Below, one piece after another: positions 52,392 through 61,729 of a stretch of 64,000 nucleotides of DNA; within the stretch, counting starts at the first letter, position 1; each line of letters opens with the position of its first letter. The DNA is from CBDAUN01 sp965214875. GTDB taxonomy: Bacteria > Pseudomonadota > Gammaproteobacteria > Arenicellales > JAJDZL01. The notes under the pieces were generated by a model. That model was not told the origin of the DNA, did no database searches, and saw nothing but the letters and a program-made list of their open reading frames with translations. The translations under genes were made by a program, and so were the position numbers. Location: NCBI GenBank assembly GCA_965214875.1, contig OZ243980.1, positions 434,001-498,000 of the forward strand, read 5' to 3'.

Positions 52392-54422
52392 CTAGCCAAG
52401 CGGCCAAGGCAGTTCGACAAACTGCTGCAAAAGTCCAGGCGGAAAATCGCGGTTCAACATGAACGCCATGATGCACATGAGTCCGATGCCTGCAGCGGTC
52501 AAAATCGACGTTTTAAGCCACGCGGCACCGGCGCGGATTCGAAAGAACAGGATCAAAAACGCGGCCAGCGCAGGGATGAAGCCGACCAGACCGGTCCCGA
52601 TGATCAGTCCGGCGAACCACGCCAAGGTTGACCACAAGCCGTAAGGGGCATCGGCATCCTCGCCAGCCACTTCCTTGTCCGCGAAAATGCTGTCGCCTTC
52701 GGGTCTTCGAATCATCCCGATCAGCAGGAGCAGGCACGCGAGCAGTGAACATCCGCCGATGACCAGCGGAATGATCTTGTCGGTGATGTTGAAGTCGTCA
52801 ATCGCATTGGCATTGAACAGTGCAATCAGCAGATAGGCCGAAACAGCGATTAGAAAAACGATCGGCGCACGCTTAGTGCCGGCTGCCACTTCGCCTTCGG
52901 CCCGGATCGACTTGGTCTGACGAATGCCAAGAACGACCGATACCGATGTGATGATGATCAAGGTGATCACAATCGGGCTAAACACATAGGCCAGGCCTTC
53001 TTCAAGGCTTTCGCGGAATCGGAAGCTCGCGATCTGAAAGGCCTGGTTGGCAAATTTCTCCACCGGATTGGAGAGTACAAAACCGATCAGGAACGCCGGA
53101 CGCGACCAGTCGAAGCGGCGCAGGAAAATGCCGATCAGTCCGATCACGAAAAGAGCGAGCAGATCTTCAAAGCTCTGACCGGATTGAAACGCGGCAAAGC
53201 TGATCAGGATGAACAAAAATGGTGCCAGATAGGTGAATCGGATGGTCGTCAATCTCGCGATCCCGCCTGATGCCGCGATGCACAGCGCCGTGCCAATAAC
53301 ATTGGCAAGCGCCAACAGCCAGACAATCGAGTAGGTGATATCCAGATTGTTCTTCAGCATGCCCGGACCTACCTCGATATTGCCTGATCCCAGCAAGGCT
53401 ACGGCGCCGATGAAGATCGCCATGGAGCCGGAGCCTGGAATTCCGAAAAGCAGCGTCGGCACCAGTCCGCCGCCTTCCTTAGCGTTATTCGAGCTTTCAG
53501 GCCCGATGATGCCGCGCACTTCCCCTTTGCCGAAATTCGACTTGTCGCGGGTAGTCTGCACGGAGTGCCCGTATGCGATCCAGTCCACCACCGAGCCGCC
53601 AAGCCCCGGGATCACGCCGATGACGACGCCGATTGTGCTGCAGCGCGCTGAAAGCCAGATATTGGAGAACCAGTCCCTGATTCCGGCCAGCCAGCCGTCG
53701 CCCAGGCTAGCCCCCTTTGCGATGGAGCGGTCCTGGCGCAGCAATGAAACGATCTCAGGAACCGCAAAGATGCCAAGCCCCACAATCACCAGTTTCAGCC
53801 CATCGACCAGATAGGGAACATCATAGCTCGCCATGCGCAAGCTGCCGCCCGCATCAGCTTCGCCGATGGTGCCGATGATGATGCCCAAACCGGCAGCGGC
53901 GACTCCCTTGAGCGGAATGCTTCCCGCCAGCACTGCGACCATGCTCAAGCCCAGCAAAGTCAGCATCAGCATTTCGGGAAGCCCGAATGCGAGCACGATA
54001 GGACGGGCGGCAAGTATGAACAGAGTCAGAAACACGGCCCCGACAATGCCGCCGAACAAAGAGGAAGAAAAGGCCGCAGAAAGTGCGCGCGCGGCCTCTC
54101 CTTTCTTGGCCATCGGAAAGCCTTCAAGCACAGTGGCCTGCGAAGCCGAACTGCCTGGAATGCCCATCAGAACCGAGGCAAAGGTGTCTGAAGTGGGTAC
54201 CACCGCCACCATGCCGATCATCAAGGCCAGTCCCAAAACCGGATCCATGCCGAACATGAACGGCAGCAGAAGCGACAGTCCTGCGATACCGCCAAGTCCG
54301 GGAAAGACTCCGACAGCAAGTCCCATAACCACGCCAAGTGCTAGATAAGCCAGCACCGCAGGCTGAAGGATCAGCGACCATGCATCGCCTAATGCGGGCA
54401 GGGCGACTGAGAAAATATCCAT
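52392..54422 (-). CDS. tctA: Tripartite tricarboxylate transporter membrane protein, TctA-TctB fusion
   Basis: A 676-residue polytopic protein. Residues 1-500 are TctA: LGVVMGLAVGVFPGLGGIAG near 27, TSDTFASVLMGIPGSSASQA near 77, and a second internal repeat VIGVIPGLGGSVVDWIAYGH near 262 with LLFGIPGSGSMAIF near 306. Residues 520-676 add four more hydrophobic segments, starting near APIVFLIAVSAYLLI, resembling the separate four-helix TctB subunit. A single TctA is about 500 residues, so large and small membrane subunits appear fused. With TctC (54482) it would form a secondary, sodium- or proton-driven uptake system for tri- or dicarboxylates. Confidence 0.92.
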   Translation of the reverse strand: MDIFSVALPALGDAWSLILQPAVLAYLALGVVMGLAVGVFPGLGGIAGLSLLLPFMFGMDPVLGLALMIGMVAVVPTSDTFASVLMGIPGSSASQATVLEGFPMAKKGEAARALSAAFSSSLFGGIVGAVFLTLFILAARPIVLAFGLPEMLMLTLLGLSMVAVLAGSIPLKGVAAAGLGIIIGTIGEADAGGSLRMASYDVPYLVDGLKLVIVGLGIFAVPEIVSLLRQDRSIAKGASLGDGWLAGIRDWFSNIWLSARCSTIGVVIGVIPGLGGSVVDWIAYGHSVQTTRDKSNFGKGEVRGIIGPESSNNAKEGGGLVPTLLFGIPGSGSMAIFIGAVALLGSGNIEVGPGMLKNNLDITYSIVWLLALANVIGTALCIAASGGIARLTTIRFTYLAPFLFILISFAAFQSGQSFEDLLALFVIGLIGIFLRRFDWSRPAFLIGFVLSNPVEKFANQAFQIASFRFRESLEEGLAYVFSPIVITLIIITSVSVVLGIRQTKSIRAEGEVAAGTKRAPIVFLIAVSAYLLIALFNANAIDDFNITDKIIPLVIGGCSLLACLLLLIGMIRRPEGDSIFADKEVAGEDADAPYGLWSTLAWFAGLIIGTGLVGFIPALAAFLILFFRIRAGAAWLKTSILTAAGIGLMCIMAFMLNRDFPPGLLQQFVELPWPLG

Positions 54423-54460
54423 TGCCTGCTTCTAACCCTGAAGCGTCGGTGTCGTCCTCT

Positions 54461-54482
54461 GAAAAAGAGGCGCCTGAGGCGC
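54461..54482 (-). terminator. Intercistronic terminator or attenuator between tctC and tctA
   Basis: On the minus strand GCGCC-TCA-GGCGC is followed at once by CTCTTTTTC, a short intrinsic-terminator pattern directly at the tctC stop. It would make more binding protein than membrane protein from one transcript. Confidence 0.55.
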
Positions 54483-55570
54483 TATTTCAAATCGACTCCG
54501 AAATCTTCCTTGAGCCAGTTCAAAACAAAGGCCTTGGCACTGTCCGGCACGTTGGTCGCCGTGCCGAGCGCTGTCAAAGCGTTCGCCCCGATGAATACTT
54601 CGTACTTGCCGATGCGCGCAGCGGATATTTCTGCAAAGTCGGCACGATCGACAACGGCTTGAAACGCCGCTGAGTAGGCATCGACGTATTCCTGCGGTGT
54701 GCCGTTTGGCAAAAAAGCGATCTTCTGCACCGGAAAGCCGGCAACAAAAAATGCTTTCCATGCATCCCAGGACTCGCCTTCGGTTTCGCAGCCTGCGGTT
54801 GCTTCGCATACTTCCTTGAACGTTGGAATGTCGGGAAAGGTGGGGTCGCGGACAATGTTGCCGTTCGGATCCAGTGCGCCCCAAGTCATCATCGGCACGG
54901 CCTTGCCGGCATCAACCAGATCGGTTGAGCCTTTCAAGTAGCCGGAAGATGTTTGATAGTCAATGGTTGCTTCGCCGCGTTCAAACATCAGACGGCCGTC
55001 GCCGCGTCCCTTGATCCCAAACACAGGCTCCACGTTCATGCCAAGCATCTTCCATGCCAGCAGCGGAACCAGGTCTAGACGAGTGGCGCCTTGACTGCCA
55101 TAAATGAAGTCGGCATCTTGAAGCGCGTCGGCGGAACCGTCGAATTTTGCGCCATCCTCTGCATTGAGGTAGGCCACGCCGCCAGTGCCTGAGGCCATGA
55201 CCGGAAGCCAGTCGTTGTATTCGTAGCGAACTCTGGGGTCGCCCAGAAGATATGGAAATTGCGTTGATCCCGAAGTGCCGAAAAGCAAGGTGCCGTCCTT
55301 GTGCGTTTGCTTCTGGAACCAGTTGGCACCCTTGGTTGAACCGGCTCCCGGCATGAATTTCACCACCACGGTCGGCTGACCTGGTAGCGCTTCAGACAGC
55401 AATGGCGCAAAGAAATTCGCCCACTTCGCAGATCCGCCAGTCTCCGAAAACGGGATGATCCATTCGATGGTCTGGTCGCTGAAATCCACGTCTGCCGCCG
55501 CTGGAGCGGCCAGAAACACTGCCAGTGCCGAGCTGAGTGCAAAATTGCGCACAATTTTTATCATTTTCAT
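54482..55570 (-). CDS. tctC: TctC-type periplasmic solute-binding protein
   Basis: A 362-residue secreted protein. The signal peptide MKMIKIVRNFALSSALAVFL ends AAPAAA, with likely cleavage before DVDFSD. The mature protein has the Bug/TctC pattern, TIEWIIPFSETGGSAKWANF near residue 35 (the P-F-x-x-G-G-x-x-D/K-x-x-A strand), VVVKFMPGAGSTKGANWF, and later LAWKMLGMNVEPVFGIKG. The ATG at 55570 has GGAG seven bases upstream; the frame extends to 55630 without cause. It binds the substrate of the TctA-TctB permease. Divergent from the CoA-ligase genes, so shared regulation is possible. Confidence 0.9.
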   Translation of the reverse strand: MKMIKIVRNFALSSALAVFLAAPAAADVDFSDQTIEWIIPFSETGGSAKWANFFAPLLSEALPGQPTVVVKFMPGAGSTKGANWFQKQTHKDGTLLFGTSGSTQFPYLLGDPRVRYEYNDWLPVMASGTGGVAYLNAEDGAKFDGSADALQDADFIYGSQGATRLDLVPLLAWKMLGMNVEPVFGIKGRGDGRLMFERGEATIDYQTSSGYLKGSTDLVDAGKAVPMMTWGALDPNGNIVRDPTFPDIPTFKEVCEATAGCETEGESWDAWKAFFVAGFPVQKIAFLPNGTPQEYVDAYSAAFQAVVDRADFAEISAARIGKYEVFIGANALTALGTATNVPDSAKAFVLNWLKEDFGVDLK

Positions 55571-55980
55571 GAATATCTCCACATATAAATCAGTCATGTT
55601 GATTATTTGATCGACTGTCCATTTTAGCACAGCGATTACCGCTCAATCCGGCATGAGCATTGCCTTGATCGAAGACGATTTAGTCGAGCAAAAGGCAGAT
55701 TGAATCCGTTTTTCATTCCCAATGATTATTAGGTCGTGTGCGGCAAAACTGTAAAGCCTCTGGTTTTGGCGGGATGCTGAATGTTGGCCGAAGCGGTTTG
55801 GATGGTTTGCTGTTAGCATCCTTCCCGCAAAATTCGACTGTGCTTGGTGCTGGCTTGGGACGATCAAAATGCAGTTTGCAAAGCTGCAATCAAGAATTCG
55901 CGCTCGCCTTGTGCATCAGCGGCGGGCGTATAGGGTAAAATGCCGGTTTGCCACTAGCAAAAAAGAAATCAAGTCCATAC
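55571..55980. other. Divergent intergenic region between tctC and the CoA-ligase genes
   Basis: About 410 bp with no gene-like frame. It must hold promoters for both transcription units. No clear operator was identified. Confidence 0.5.
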
Positions 55981-57141
55981 ATGTTTGTTCACGAATATCA
56001 GGCGAAAGAGCTTCTTGGCGAGCGCGGCCTGTTTTTTCCTCAAGGCAAGGTCGCGCAAACCGCCAAACAGGCCGAGCAGGAGGCTGGCTCGATCGAGGCG
56101 GAATTCTGGGTGGTCAAAGCTCAGATTCTTGCTGGCGACCGCGCGCGTTTTGGCGGCGTGAAAATCGCCCGGTCGATACCTGAAGTGGGCGCATTGGCAA
56201 AAGAGTTGCTTGGCACCAGCCTGGTCACCTCCCAAACCGGAGCAAGCGGCTTGCCAATCCGTCATGTATACATAGAGCGTGGCTGCAACATCGACAAAGA
56301 GTTCTATCTCGCTTGCGTCGTCGATCGCAAGGCCAGTTCGCTGGTCTTGCTCGCGTCGGCCGCGGGCGGCACCGATGTCGAAGACCAGCCGGCAGAACTC
56401 ATGCTGAGTCTGCCAATTGGTGTCGATGCGCCGCCCACAGATCACGATCTTGCTGCAGTTGCCGGCCAGCTAGGGCTTCAAGGCGAGCAAGCCAAGCAGT
56501 GCAGCGAGGTATGCACGAAGCTGCATCGGGCAGTTGTCGATCTTGATGCGACTGCCATCGAACTCAACCCGCTGGCCTTGACCGCTGACGGACATTTGAT
56601 CGGACTTGATGTCAAGATGGAGCTGGACGACAATGCGTCGTTTCGCCGCCCCAAGGTCGAGTTTGACGATCAAGGCAACGAAGAGCCGGATCGTGTGCTG
56701 CGCACTGAGGCGGGCTACAACTTCGTTCAGCTCAAAGGCAATATCGGACTTCTGGTCAGCGGCGCTGGCCTCGCGCTGGCCACTATCGATCTTGTCAAGC
56801 TGCATGGCGGGGAGCCGGCCAATTTTCTGGATCTGCCGCCGAATATAGCCAGTTCCGCGGTAGCCGATGCTTGTCGGCGCATCCTGCGCCAATCGCCATT
56901 GAGCGCACTATTTGTCAATGTCGTCGGCGGCGGATTGACACATTGCGACACGGTCGCCGAAGGGCTCATCGCGGTCCATCGCGAATCTCCGATCCGTTGC
57001 CCGGTCGTCGTGCGTTTTGCCGGCACCAACAAGGACCGCGGAATCGTATTGCTGAAAAACGCCCGCATGCCGTTCACCTTGGCCAAAGACATGAAAGACG
57101 CGGTCGATAAACTCAAGGGCATCGTGGGTGCTGAACGATGA
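55981..57141 (+). CDS. ADP-forming CoA-ligase beta subunit, divergent (malate-CoA-ligase/SucC-like)
   Basis: A 386-residue ATP-grasp plus ligase protein beginning MFVHEYQAKELLGERGLFFP. It pairs with the next gene. Overall it resembles MtkA (LLGTSLVTSQTGASGLPIRH), but key loops differ from active SucC/MtkA. The nucleotide loop reads LAGDRARFGG in place of HAGGRGK-GG. The loop FLDVGGGA is FLDLPPNIA. VNIFGGI-RCD is VNVVGGGLTHCD. AIELNPL (near 192), LDVKMELDD and GAGLALATIDLVKLHGGEPA are kept. It may use a different acid or nucleotide, or have weak activity. ATG at 55981 chosen at the family start. It overlaps the alpha-subunit gene by four bases (ATGA). Confidence 0.87.
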   Translation: MFVHEYQAKELLGERGLFFPQGKVAQTAKQAEQEAGSIEAEFWVVKAQILAGDRARFGGVKIARSIPEVGALAKELLGTSLVTSQTGASGLPIRHVYIERGCNIDKEFYLACVVDRKASSLVLLASAAGGTDVEDQPAELMLSLPIGVDAPPTDHDLAAVAGQLGLQGEQAKQCSEVCTKLHRAVVDLDATAIELNPLALTADGHLIGLDVKMELDDNASFRRPKVEFDDQGNEEPDRVLRTEAGYNFVQLKGNIGLLVSGAGLALATIDLVKLHGGEPANFLDLPPNIASSAVADACRRILRQSPLSALFVNVVGGGLTHCDTVAEGLIAVHRESPIRCPVVVRFAGTNKDRGIVLLKNARMPFTLAKDMKDAVDKLKGIVGAER

Positions 57142-58010
57142 GTGTGTTAGTCGACTCCAAGACGCCGGTCATCTGCCAAGGCATTACCGGCTACCTCGGC
57201 AGCTTCTTCACTCACCGGGCGATTGAGTACGGCACTTGCATGGTTGCCGGAGTTGTGCCAGGCCACGGCGGCACCAAGCATTTGAATCTGCCTGTTTTCG
57301 ATACGGTAGGAGAGGCGTGCGAGGCGACCGGAGCCGAAGCGTCAATGCTGTTCGTGCCGCCGGCAAACGCAGGCGAGGCGATCATCGAAGCGGTTGATGC
57401 CGGAATACGCGTTATCGTCTGCATTACCGAAGGGATTCCGATGCTAGACATGCTTCGTGTCAAAGATCGGCTTCGAACCTCCGAAGCGCGCCTGATTGGC
57501 CCTAATTGCCCCGGCATTATCGTGCCGCGCGAGTGCCTTATCGGAATCATGCCGACATCGGTCTATGAGAAAGGACGAGTTGGCGTCATCTCAAGGTCGG
57601 GCACTTTGTTCTATGAAGCAGTGTCGCAGCTGTGCGATCAAGGTCTCGGCCAGTCAACTTGTATCGGCATCGGAGCAGACCCGGTTCAAGGGATGACGTT
57701 TGTGGATTGCCTGAAGCTGTTTGCCGACGACGACGAGACCGACGGCGTATTGCTGATCGGCGAGATTGGCGGGGCGGCCGAGGAGCAGGCGGCCGAATAT
57801 TTGCAATCGCAAAACTATGGCAAGCCCATTGTGGCGTATGTGGCAGGCCGCCATGCACCGTCCCATCGTCGCATGGGACACGCCGGCGCCATCATTTCAG
57901 GGAGGTTTGGCGGAACCGATCAAAAAATCAACATGCTTCGCTCGGTCGGTGTCACCGTTTCGGATTCCCCGGTCGAAATTGGCGCAGCGATGCGTCGCGC
58001 GCTTCGCTAA
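57138..58010 (+). CDS. ADP-forming CoA-ligase alpha subunit (MtkB/SucD-like), partner of the divergent beta
   Basis: A 290-residue CoA-binding subunit. The N-terminal Rossmann domain has VICQGITGYLGSFFTHRAIE and GVVPGHGGTKHLNLPVFDTV; then CITEGIPMLDM near 95, LIGPNCPGI near 117, the phosphate loop ISRSGTLFYEAV near 150, and the phosphohistidine region HRRMGHAGAIISGRFGG near 240. The catalytic histidine is therefore present even though the beta partner has altered loops. It overlaps the beta gene by four bases and is followed 13 bp later by sucC, so four CoA-ligase genes probably make one operon. Confidence 0.9.
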   Translation: MSVLVDSKTPVICQGITGYLGSFFTHRAIEYGTCMVAGVVPGHGGTKHLNLPVFDTVGEACEATGAEASMLFVPPANAGEAIIEAVDAGIRVIVCITEGIPMLDMLRVKDRLRTSEARLIGPNCPGIIVPRECLIGIMPTSVYEKGRVGVISRSGTLFYEAVSQLCDQGLGQSTCIGIGADPVQGMTFVDCLKLFADDDETDGVLLIGEIGGAAEEQAAEYLQSQNYGKPIVAYVAGRHAPSHRRMGHAGAIISGRFGGTDQKINMLRSVGVTVSDSPVEIGAAMRRALR

Positions 58011-58023
58011 AGTCAGAAAAAGC

Positions 58024-59187
58024 ATGAAAGTTCATGAATTCCAGGCTAAGGAAATCCTGCGCAAGCACGGCGTCAAGACGCCTTGCGGAGTCGTTTGCGA
58101 GACCGTTGGTCAGGTCTCCGACGCGATCGATCAGCTTGGCGGCGATGCTTGGGTGGTAAAAGCGCAGATCCACGCGGGCGGAAGAGGCAAGGGCGGCGGC
58201 GTGCGGGTCGTAAAGTCCCGAAAAGACGCGTTGCAGGCCGCCAATGAAATTCTTGGCCACCCTTTGATTACGCCGCAGACGACTCCGAAGGGACAAATCG
58301 TGCGCAAAGTGTTGATCGAAGAGGGTGTGGACATCAAGCTGGAAATCTATGCAGGGCTCGTTGTCGACCGCGCCAGTCAGCGGGTCGTGCTGATGGTGAG
58401 TTCCGAAGGCGGCATGGAAATCGAAGAGGTCGCAGAGCGAACACCTGACAAGATCCACAAGACCTGCATTGATCCCGGTGCCGGATTGACCGGCGAATCA
58501 GCGAGCGAAGCCGCGCGAGCCGCTGGAATTCCTGAAGACGCGGTTGGCCAGGCCGCGGCATTTCTGATCGCGCTTTATGATGCGTTCTGGGATTCTGATG
58601 CATCCCTTGCAGAAATCAATCCTCTAGTCATTACCGCGCAACACGAAGTGATCGCGCTTGATGCGAAGATGACGTTCGATGAGAGTGCGCTCTATCGTCA
58701 GCCCGGTATCACCGCATATCGAGATTTATCGGAAGAGTCGCAAGACGAGATCGATGCCGCTGATGCAGGATTGTCCTATATTCCGCTTGACGGAAACATC
58801 GGCTGCCTAGTCAACGGCGCAGGTCTGGCGATGGCGACCATGGATATCATCCAGCTTTATGGCGGCCGGCCGGCAAACTTTCTAGATGTCGGCGGCGGCG
58901 CGACAAAAGAGCAAGTTGTCGCAGCTTTTCGGATCATGCTCAGAAACGAGGGCATCAAGGCGGTGCTGGTGAATATTTTCGGGGGAATCATGCGTTGCGA
59001 CGTCATCGCATCCGGTCTGGTTGCCGCATTCAAGGAGATCAAGACCGATGTTCCGGTTGTTGTCAGGCTTGAAGGCACCAATGTCGAGGTTGGCCGGCAG
59101 ATTTTGCAAGAATCCGGTCTTGCCCTGATTTCGGCCGACACCATGGATGTGGCGGCAGACAAAGTTGTCGCCGCCTCTAGGGCTTAG
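58024..59187 (+). CDS. sucC: Succinate-CoA ligase beta subunit SucC
   Basis: A 387-residue ATP-grasp subunit of standard type: MKVHEFQAKEILRKHGVKTP, then VVKAQIHAGGRGKGGGVRVV (nucleotide loop near residue 43), LMVSSEGGMEIEE near 124, AEINPLVIT near 200, GAGLAMATMDIIQLYGGRPA and FLDVGGGATKEQV near 275-300, and VNIFGGIMRCDVIA near 325. All active-site loops match SucC, in contrast to the upstream paralogue. It forms succinyl-CoA from succinate, CoA and ATP (or the reverse) in the TCA cycle. ATG at 58024; a longer upstream frame overlaps the previous gene and is rejected. sucD follows 3 bp later. Confidence 0.95.
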   Translation: MKVHEFQAKEILRKHGVKTPCGVVCETVGQVSDAIDQLGGDAWVVKAQIHAGGRGKGGGVRVVKSRKDALQAANEILGHPLITPQTTPKGQIVRKVLIEEGVDIKLEIYAGLVVDRASQRVVLMVSSEGGMEIEEVAERTPDKIHKTCIDPGAGLTGESASEAARAAGIPEDAVGQAAAFLIALYDAFWDSDASLAEINPLVITAQHEVIALDAKMTFDESALYRQPGITAYRDLSEESQDEIDAADAGLSYIPLDGNIGCLVNGAGLAMATMDIIQLYGGRPANFLDVGGGATKEQVVAAFRIMLRNEGIKAVLVNIFGGIMRCDVIASGLVAAFKEIKTDVPVVVRLEGTNVEVGRQILQESGLALISADTMDVAADKVVAASRA

Positions 59188-59190
59188 CCG

Positions 59191-60072
59191 ATGTCCATAC
59201 TGATTGATCGGAACACTAAGGTCATGACTCAAGGCATGACCGGCAAAACCGGCATGTTCCACACGCGCAACTGCGTTGCGTACGCCAATGGCGCGCAAGC
59301 GTTTGTCGCGGGCGTGACGCCTGGCAAGGGCGGTTTGGATATTGACGGAATACCGGTCTTCGATTCGGTGGCCGAAGCCAAGGAGCGCACCGGCGCAACA
59401 GTCTCGGTGATCTATGTCCCGCCTCCGTTCGCCGCCAAAGCTATCGACGAAGCCGTCGAAGCGCAACTAGAGCTTGTGATCTGCATCACCGAAGGCATTC
59501 CGGTAAAGGATATGATCCGAACCCGCCGGGCCATGGAAGGTTCGTCAACCATTTTGATTGGCCCCAATTGTCCCGGAGTGATTACGCCGGACGAGCTCAA
59601 AATCGGCATCATGCCCGGCTACATTCACAAAAAAGGTTCAATCGGCGTGGTCTCGCGCTCCGGCACGCTGACCTACGAAGTGGTTGACCAGCTCACCAAG
59701 CTTGGCCTCGGCCAGTCGTCCTGCGTGGGCATCGGAGGGGATCCGGTCAACGGGACCAAGCACCTTGATGCCATCAAGTGGTTTGAAAGCGACCCGCAAA
59801 CCGAATTGATCGTCATGTGCGGCGAGATCGGCGGCACCGACGAAGAGGACTGCGGGCGGTGGATTGCCGAGCATGGCAGCAAGCCGGTTGCCGCATTCAT
59901 CGCAGGCGCCACGGCGCCCCCGGGCAAGCGCATGGGCCATGCCGGCGCGATTATTGCGGGAGGCAAGGGTACGGCGGCTGAGAAGATCGCCGTGCTAAAA
60001 GAATGCGGCATCCGCGTCACCGACAATCCGGCCGGCATCGGCAAACTTGCTCAGGATATGCTGGCGGCTTAA
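59191..60072 (+). CDS. sucD: Succinate-CoA ligase alpha subunit SucD
   Basis: A 293-residue SucD. MSILIDRNTKVMTQGMTGKT and the CoA-binding GVTPGKGGLDIDGIPVFDSV are followed by IYVPPPFAAKAIDEAVEAQL, LIGPNCPGVITPDELKIGIM near 122, VVSRSGTLTYEVV near 153 and the phosphohistidine loop GKRMGHAGAIIAGGKGTA near 245. Conserved at all expected sites. It follows sucC by 3 bp and is convergent with the MttB-type gene. Having the TCA-cycle enzyme directly downstream of a divergent paralogous pair suggests tandem duplication followed by divergence. Confidence 0.95.
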   Translation: MSILIDRNTKVMTQGMTGKTGMFHTRNCVAYANGAQAFVAGVTPGKGGLDIDGIPVFDSVAEAKERTGATVSVIYVPPPFAAKAIDEAVEAQLELVICITEGIPVKDMIRTRRAMEGSSTILIGPNCPGVITPDELKIGIMPGYIHKKGSIGVVSRSGTLTYEVVDQLTKLGLGQSSCVGIGGDPVNGTKHLDAIKWFESDPQTELIVMCGEIGGTDEEDCGRWIAEHGSKPVAAFIAGATAPPGKRMGHAGAIIAGGKGTAAEKIAVLKECGIRVTDNPAGIGKLAQDMLAA

Positions 60073-60109
60073 GCTGTGTATGGCCAGCGCATGCTGGATG
60101 CAGCGCCGG

Positions 60110-61651
60110 TCAGTGCCAGATGTCCGGCATCTCGCTTTTTCTTCGAGCGATAAACGCTTGCAGCGCCTCGTCGATTGCCGGGTCAAGCGCTGGTTCTTGA
60201 TACTCCTTGAGCATCCGCTTCCACTTGGCATTCGCGCGCGTTGCGATGTCCTCGCCTCCTTCGTCCAGCCATTGCTCGAATGACTGTGTGCTGAACAGCT
60301 CGGATTCATGGAACGCATTCTGATAGTGCGCCATCGTATGCGAGGCGCCGAAGAAATGGTTGCCGGGACCGACTTCATCGAAGGCCTCGATGGCAAATTG
60401 GCTATCGTCGATGCTGACTCCCTTGACGAAGCGGTGCAATGAGCCGAGGTAGTCTGCGTCGATCATCATCTTTTCGTAGCTCATCGTCAGTGCGCTTTCC
60501 ATCCAGCCGGCGGCGTGCAAGACAAAATGAGCGCCGCAAAGGATGGCCGCATTCAGCGCATTCACGCTTTCGTTGGTTGACTGCGCATCGACGCTTTGCG
60601 AGCTGGTGAATCCGCCGCTGCAGCGAAGCGGCACATCGAATCTGCGGGCCAGCTGCCCGACAATGTAGCTGGCCGCGACCGATTCCGGGGTGCCGAATGA
60701 CGGCGCTCCGGCGCGCAGGTCGACAGTGGTGACGAAATTGCCGAATATGGCCGGCGAGCCCGGGCGAACCAGCTGCCCGAGCGCGACGCCGACCATCACT
60801 TCGGCCAAGGATTGGGCGATGCAGCCTGCAATCGTCACTGGACCAGTGGCTCCGCCAAGCACGAAAGGCACCACGACAGGACACTGATTCGCTTCCGAAT
60901 AGGCGCGAAGCGCGCCGCTCATCGCCCCGTCGTAGACTAAAGGCGAGTTCATGTTGATGTTGCCCATGATCACGCAGTTTTTTTCGACATAGTCTTTGCC
61001 GAAGAGAATCCGCGCCATGTCTACCGAATCGATCGCCCGCTCGCGGGTCGTCACCGACCCCATGAACGGCATGTCGCTGTAGCGCATGTGCGCATAGACC
61101 ATATCCAGATGCCGCTTGTTGACTGGAATGTCTACCGGTTCGCAGATGGTTCCACCTGACGAGTGAAGCCAAGGTGACATGTAGGCTAGCTTGATGAGGT
61201 TTTGAAAATCTTCCATAGTGCCGTATCGTCGTCCGTTGTCGAGATCGGACACGAACGGCGACCCGTAGGCTGGAGCAAACACGATGTGGCGATCGCCTAG
61301 CTTGACCGATCGCTGCGTATTTCTGGCATGTTGGACAAATGTGCTTGGAGCCGTCTTGATGATGTCTCTGACATGCCCTTTATCGAAGCGTACGCGCTTG
61401 CCCTTGACATCGGCGCCTGCGTCGCGCCACAGCCTAAGCGCCTCGTCGTCGCCGCGAAACTCGATTCCGACTTCCTGAAGCAGGATGTCGGTTTTGCTTT
61501 CGATAATCGACAAGCCTTCTTCGTTCATCATTGCGTAGGGCGGGATCTCGCGTTTGAGACCGGCATGGATGACCGGCGCCTCGATCGCGCCTTGTGCCAG
61601 TCGCTGGGCACGCCGTCCTATGCGCCGCGGTTGCGTTGCGATTGCGGTCAT
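60110..61651 (-). CDS. MttB-family (trimethylamine methyltransferase-like) protein without pyrrolysine
   Basis: A 513-residue TIM-barrel methyltransferase of the MttB superfamily: LLQEVGIEFRGDDEALRLWR near residue 58, FAPAYGSPFVSDLDNGRRYG near 127, MPFMGSVTTRERAIDS near 195, MGNINMNSPLVYDGAM near 230, and GPGNHFFGASHTMAHYQNAF near 430. No in-frame TAG codon is present, so it belongs to the non-Pyl group, whose known members demethylate glycine betaine or related quaternary amines to a corrinoid protein. No corrinoid-protein gene is adjacent. It lies 78 bp downstream of the formate dehydrogenase gene on the same strand, suggesting that methyl groups are oxidised to formate and CO2. Confidence 0.88.
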   Translation of the reverse strand: MTAIATQPRRIGRRAQRLAQGAIEAPVIHAGLKREIPPYAMMNEEGLSIIESKTDILLQEVGIEFRGDDEALRLWRDAGADVKGKRVRFDKGHVRDIIKTAPSTFVQHARNTQRSVKLGDRHIVFAPAYGSPFVSDLDNGRRYGTMEDFQNLIKLAYMSPWLHSSGGTICEPVDIPVNKRHLDMVYAHMRYSDMPFMGSVTTRERAIDSVDMARILFGKDYVEKNCVIMGNINMNSPLVYDGAMSGALRAYSEANQCPVVVPFVLGGATGPVTIAGCIAQSLAEVMVGVALGQLVRPGSPAIFGNFVTTVDLRAGAPSFGTPESVAASYIVGQLARRFDVPLRCSGGFTSSQSVDAQSTNESVNALNAAILCGAHFVLHAAGWMESALTMSYEKMMIDADYLGSLHRFVKGVSIDDSQFAIEAFDEVGPGNHFFGASHTMAHYQNAFHESELFSTQSFEQWLDEGGEDIATRANAKWKRMLKEYQEPALDPAIDEALQAFIARRKSEMPDIWH

Positions 61652-61729
61652 GGCTTCACGGCTTACGGGAAGTGATGGAGATGAGGATTGGTCGATGCGA
61701 GTTCGAGTCGATGCCGCTGCGTGGCCGGG

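Noticed and set aside
60110..61651. Pyrrolysine-containing trimethylamine methyltransferase
   Set aside because: The reading frame is continuous with no internal TAG, so it is a non-Pyl MttB-family protein.
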